DNA from: Spirulina major PCC 6313
GTDB lineage: Bacteria; Cyanobacteriota; Cyanobacteriia; Cyanobacteriales; Spirulinaceae
NCBI RefSeq assembly: GCF_001890765.1
Contig: NZ_KV878783.1
Location: forward strand, 1,880,595-1,944,594
Direction of reading: 5' to 3'
Length of the DNA: 64,000 nt
Shown one piece after another: positions 62,873 to 64,000 of the stretch (the stretch's first letter is position 1; every line of letters begins with the position of its first letter). The notes beneath the pieces are model-generated. The model saw only the letters and a list, made by a program, of their open reading frames with translations, did not search any database and was not told where the DNA came from. The position numbers were made by a program, and so were the translations under genes.

Positions 62873-63789
62873 CTAAGCACTAGACTGGTATAAGCAATAA
62901 TTGACAAGACGGCGACGATGCTTGCGCAGATAAGCCCGAAAACACTGAGCAGGGTGATGTGGGAGGGGTTTGAGTATTGCTAAGACCTCATCGACAAAAC
63001 CAGACCAGAGCAAAGCTTTCAGTCGCTCTAAGCAGCATTGCTTGGGGTCTATCTTGTAGAGATTTTCCATCAGATGATACCAGTCGAGGATTTCACGCCG
63101 TTGATACTCAGGAGCCAGGAGTTTGATCACGTTCCAAATGCCATCATGACCATCACCGATGCAGAGGACAACGGAACGGAGAGGTTGCCATTGCACCCAG
63201 TCAACTAGAGCCTGATTGTCCTGGAAGTAAGCTGCACAGACCGTATCGTGAAGACTCACCGCTTTGTAATTGCGCCAAACACAAGGGCCAGTTTCTGCCG
63301 TTCTCAAACGCATATTGCCCCCATCAACGCTTAAGGCTTTAACGGGCTGTTGGCTTTGAGCTTCGGGAATCTCGCTGCGCAACACCATCCTCTGGAGTAC
63401 ACTGTGCCCTACTTTCATCCCCATCATTAACTCAATATCCTGTTCTGCTTCCTGGTAGGATGATTTGGCACTGGCGGCTAGGCAGCATTTCCCCATGACT
63501 GGACTCACTTGGGTTCTTGGCTTCAATCCCAGCGTCCTCGCCCTCCGGCTTTTCACTTTGAGTTGACCGATGCAGGTTTTCACCTGTCGCCATTTTCCAC
63601 TCTGGCTTTCGTTGCCGTCTGACAAAAAAATTCCCCGATTTCTGGGCCAACTGTGTCGACCATGTGTTTACGAGCCGCTAGTTCGATGCTCTCAAAGTCT
63701 TGCAGTTGCGCCTCTGGGGTGTCTTCTTTGAGAAGCTTAGCAACTTCTTTGAGATGGTATTTGAGTTTTCGTTCTTGGGCTGAGTTCAT
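62873..63789 (-). pseudogene. ISKra4-family transposase, frameshifted and truncated
   Basis: The first frame (63580-63789) reads M-N-S-A-Q-E-R-K-L-K to G-P-E-I-G-E-F-F and stops soon after. The second (63625-62873) continues S-D-G-N-E-S-Q-S-G-K-W-R-Q-V-K-T-C-I-G. A -1 shift at a T7 run (GAATTTTTTTGT) would join them. Two DDE aspartates are in L-S-V-D-G-G-N-M and C-I-G-D-G-H-D-G-I-W; the catalytic Glu lies past the truncation. It cannot make an active transposase. Confidence 0.82.
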
Positions 63790-63864
63790 TGTTCTGTTTC
63801 TCTCTACTTTCCCATCTCTGTCAATACCAAGTATAAATACTCATGTCATAAGTGGGATGCTCCC
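62884..63864 (-). mobile_element. ISKra4-like element, 3'-truncated copy (minus orientation)
   Basis: The 5' end (complement of GGGAGCATCCCAC) is at 63864 and the transposase runs leftward to the IS630 border at 62884, where its last own residues are N-Y-C-L-Y-Q. The C-terminal end with the G-S-G-x-V-E-S region of the family, and the right-hand inverted repeat, are missing. About 980 bp remain. Confidence 0.85.
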
Positions 63865-64000
63865 GTCTATAATGCCCTGTTTAAGTCTACATCTTTAGGG
63901 TGCATCTCAATTTGGCGAATAGTCGATATGTACTTACCTAGTTTTGGGCATCAGCGGTTAAGCTACCTCCCATAGCTACTCCCTCATTCAGATGACTCCA

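Larger units (their letters stand above)
61671..62883 (-). mobile_element. IS630-family insertion sequence, about 1213 bp
   Basis: The ends are CTAGTGTCCAGTC and the complement of CTAGTGCTTAGTC, an imperfect inverted repeat starting with CTAG, and TA is the target. The two transposase frames fill it. The left flank is the 5' part of a plus-strand ISKra4 copy, and the right flank is a C-terminal part of a minus-strand ISKra4 copy. The ends share CTAGTG with the 132-bp MITE. Confidence 0.88.

Noticed and set aside
63865..64000. Remaining part of HepT after the IS cluster
   Set aside because: None of the six frames matches the HepT middle or C-terminus; the sequence resembles another IS end instead.

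Overview
This window comes from a cyanobacterial chromosome. The evidence is the dense scatter of HIP1 octamers (GCGATCGC), a plant-type [2Fe-2S] ferredoxin (petF), geranylgeranyl reductase (chlP), a Ycf39-type photosystem assembly factor, a CBS-CP12 fusion, a KaiB-domain protein, a PilT-type pilus motor, TPR-CHAT and MBOAT proteins and cobalamin genes (cobI, cbiD). The genus cannot be fixed from this sequence alone.

Layout. 1-1.9 kb: an Rpn-type nuclease and the tail of its tandem paralogue, with a 132-bp MITE between them and a broken PemK/MazF toxin module after them. 1.9-10.9 kb: a secreted TPR-CHAT protein with eleven near-identical 120-bp repeats, an MBOAT acyltransferase, gnd, ycf39-like and nadK. 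10.9-20.7 kb is accessory. It holds a tnpB-less IS200/IS605-like remnant, an RbsA/YufO-type ABC ATPase gene, and an AT-rich island with an AraC regulator, two glycosyltransferases and a methyltransferase split by an IS4-like element. The 3' end of the ABC gene recurs at about 19.04 kb and, degraded, at 20.57 kb. This looks like a tandem integration site, with a PQQ-type sugar dehydrogenase in the second compartment. A stand-alone HsdR-N endonuclease follows.

22-29.3 kb: a phosphoribulokinase paralogue, a tightly coupled cobI-tonB-PfkB kinase-bioD operon on the minus strand, a lipoprotein-size hypothetical and a degenerate histidine kinase. 29.4-33.2 kb: a long prokaryotic Argonaute with a candidate complete D-E-D-D tetrad. 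Its stop codon is abutted by a second IS200/IS605-like right end. Then come a CBS-CP12 protein, a second copy of the MITE (inverted) and a nursery of short dispersed repeats. 33.5-48.9 kb is mostly core: a thioredoxin-like ferredoxin, prfB with its programmed frameshift, petF, pilT-like plus a KaiB-domain gene, acpP-fabF, HdrB-like, GNAT, lepB, a K+ channel, a large membrane protein, guaA and cbiD. 49-50.3 kb: a second Rpn family with an internally deleted tandem copy. 50.3-55.8 kb: a membrane GTPase and a Wza/Wzc polysaccharide export pair, the Wza gene carrying a frameshift in a G/C-run proline-rich region. 56.5-61 kb: chlP, an aldo/keto reductase and gatA. 61-64 kb: an MNT antitoxin whose HEPN toxin partner is cut off by an ISKra4-like element, itself interrupted by an IS630 element.

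The most interesting parts are the Argonaute locus with its flanking IS605-like end, the repeated 3'-end integration site around the ABC gene, the MITE with a related empty site in the same window, and the nested IS structure at the right end. No CRISPR array, rRNA or tRNA was found.
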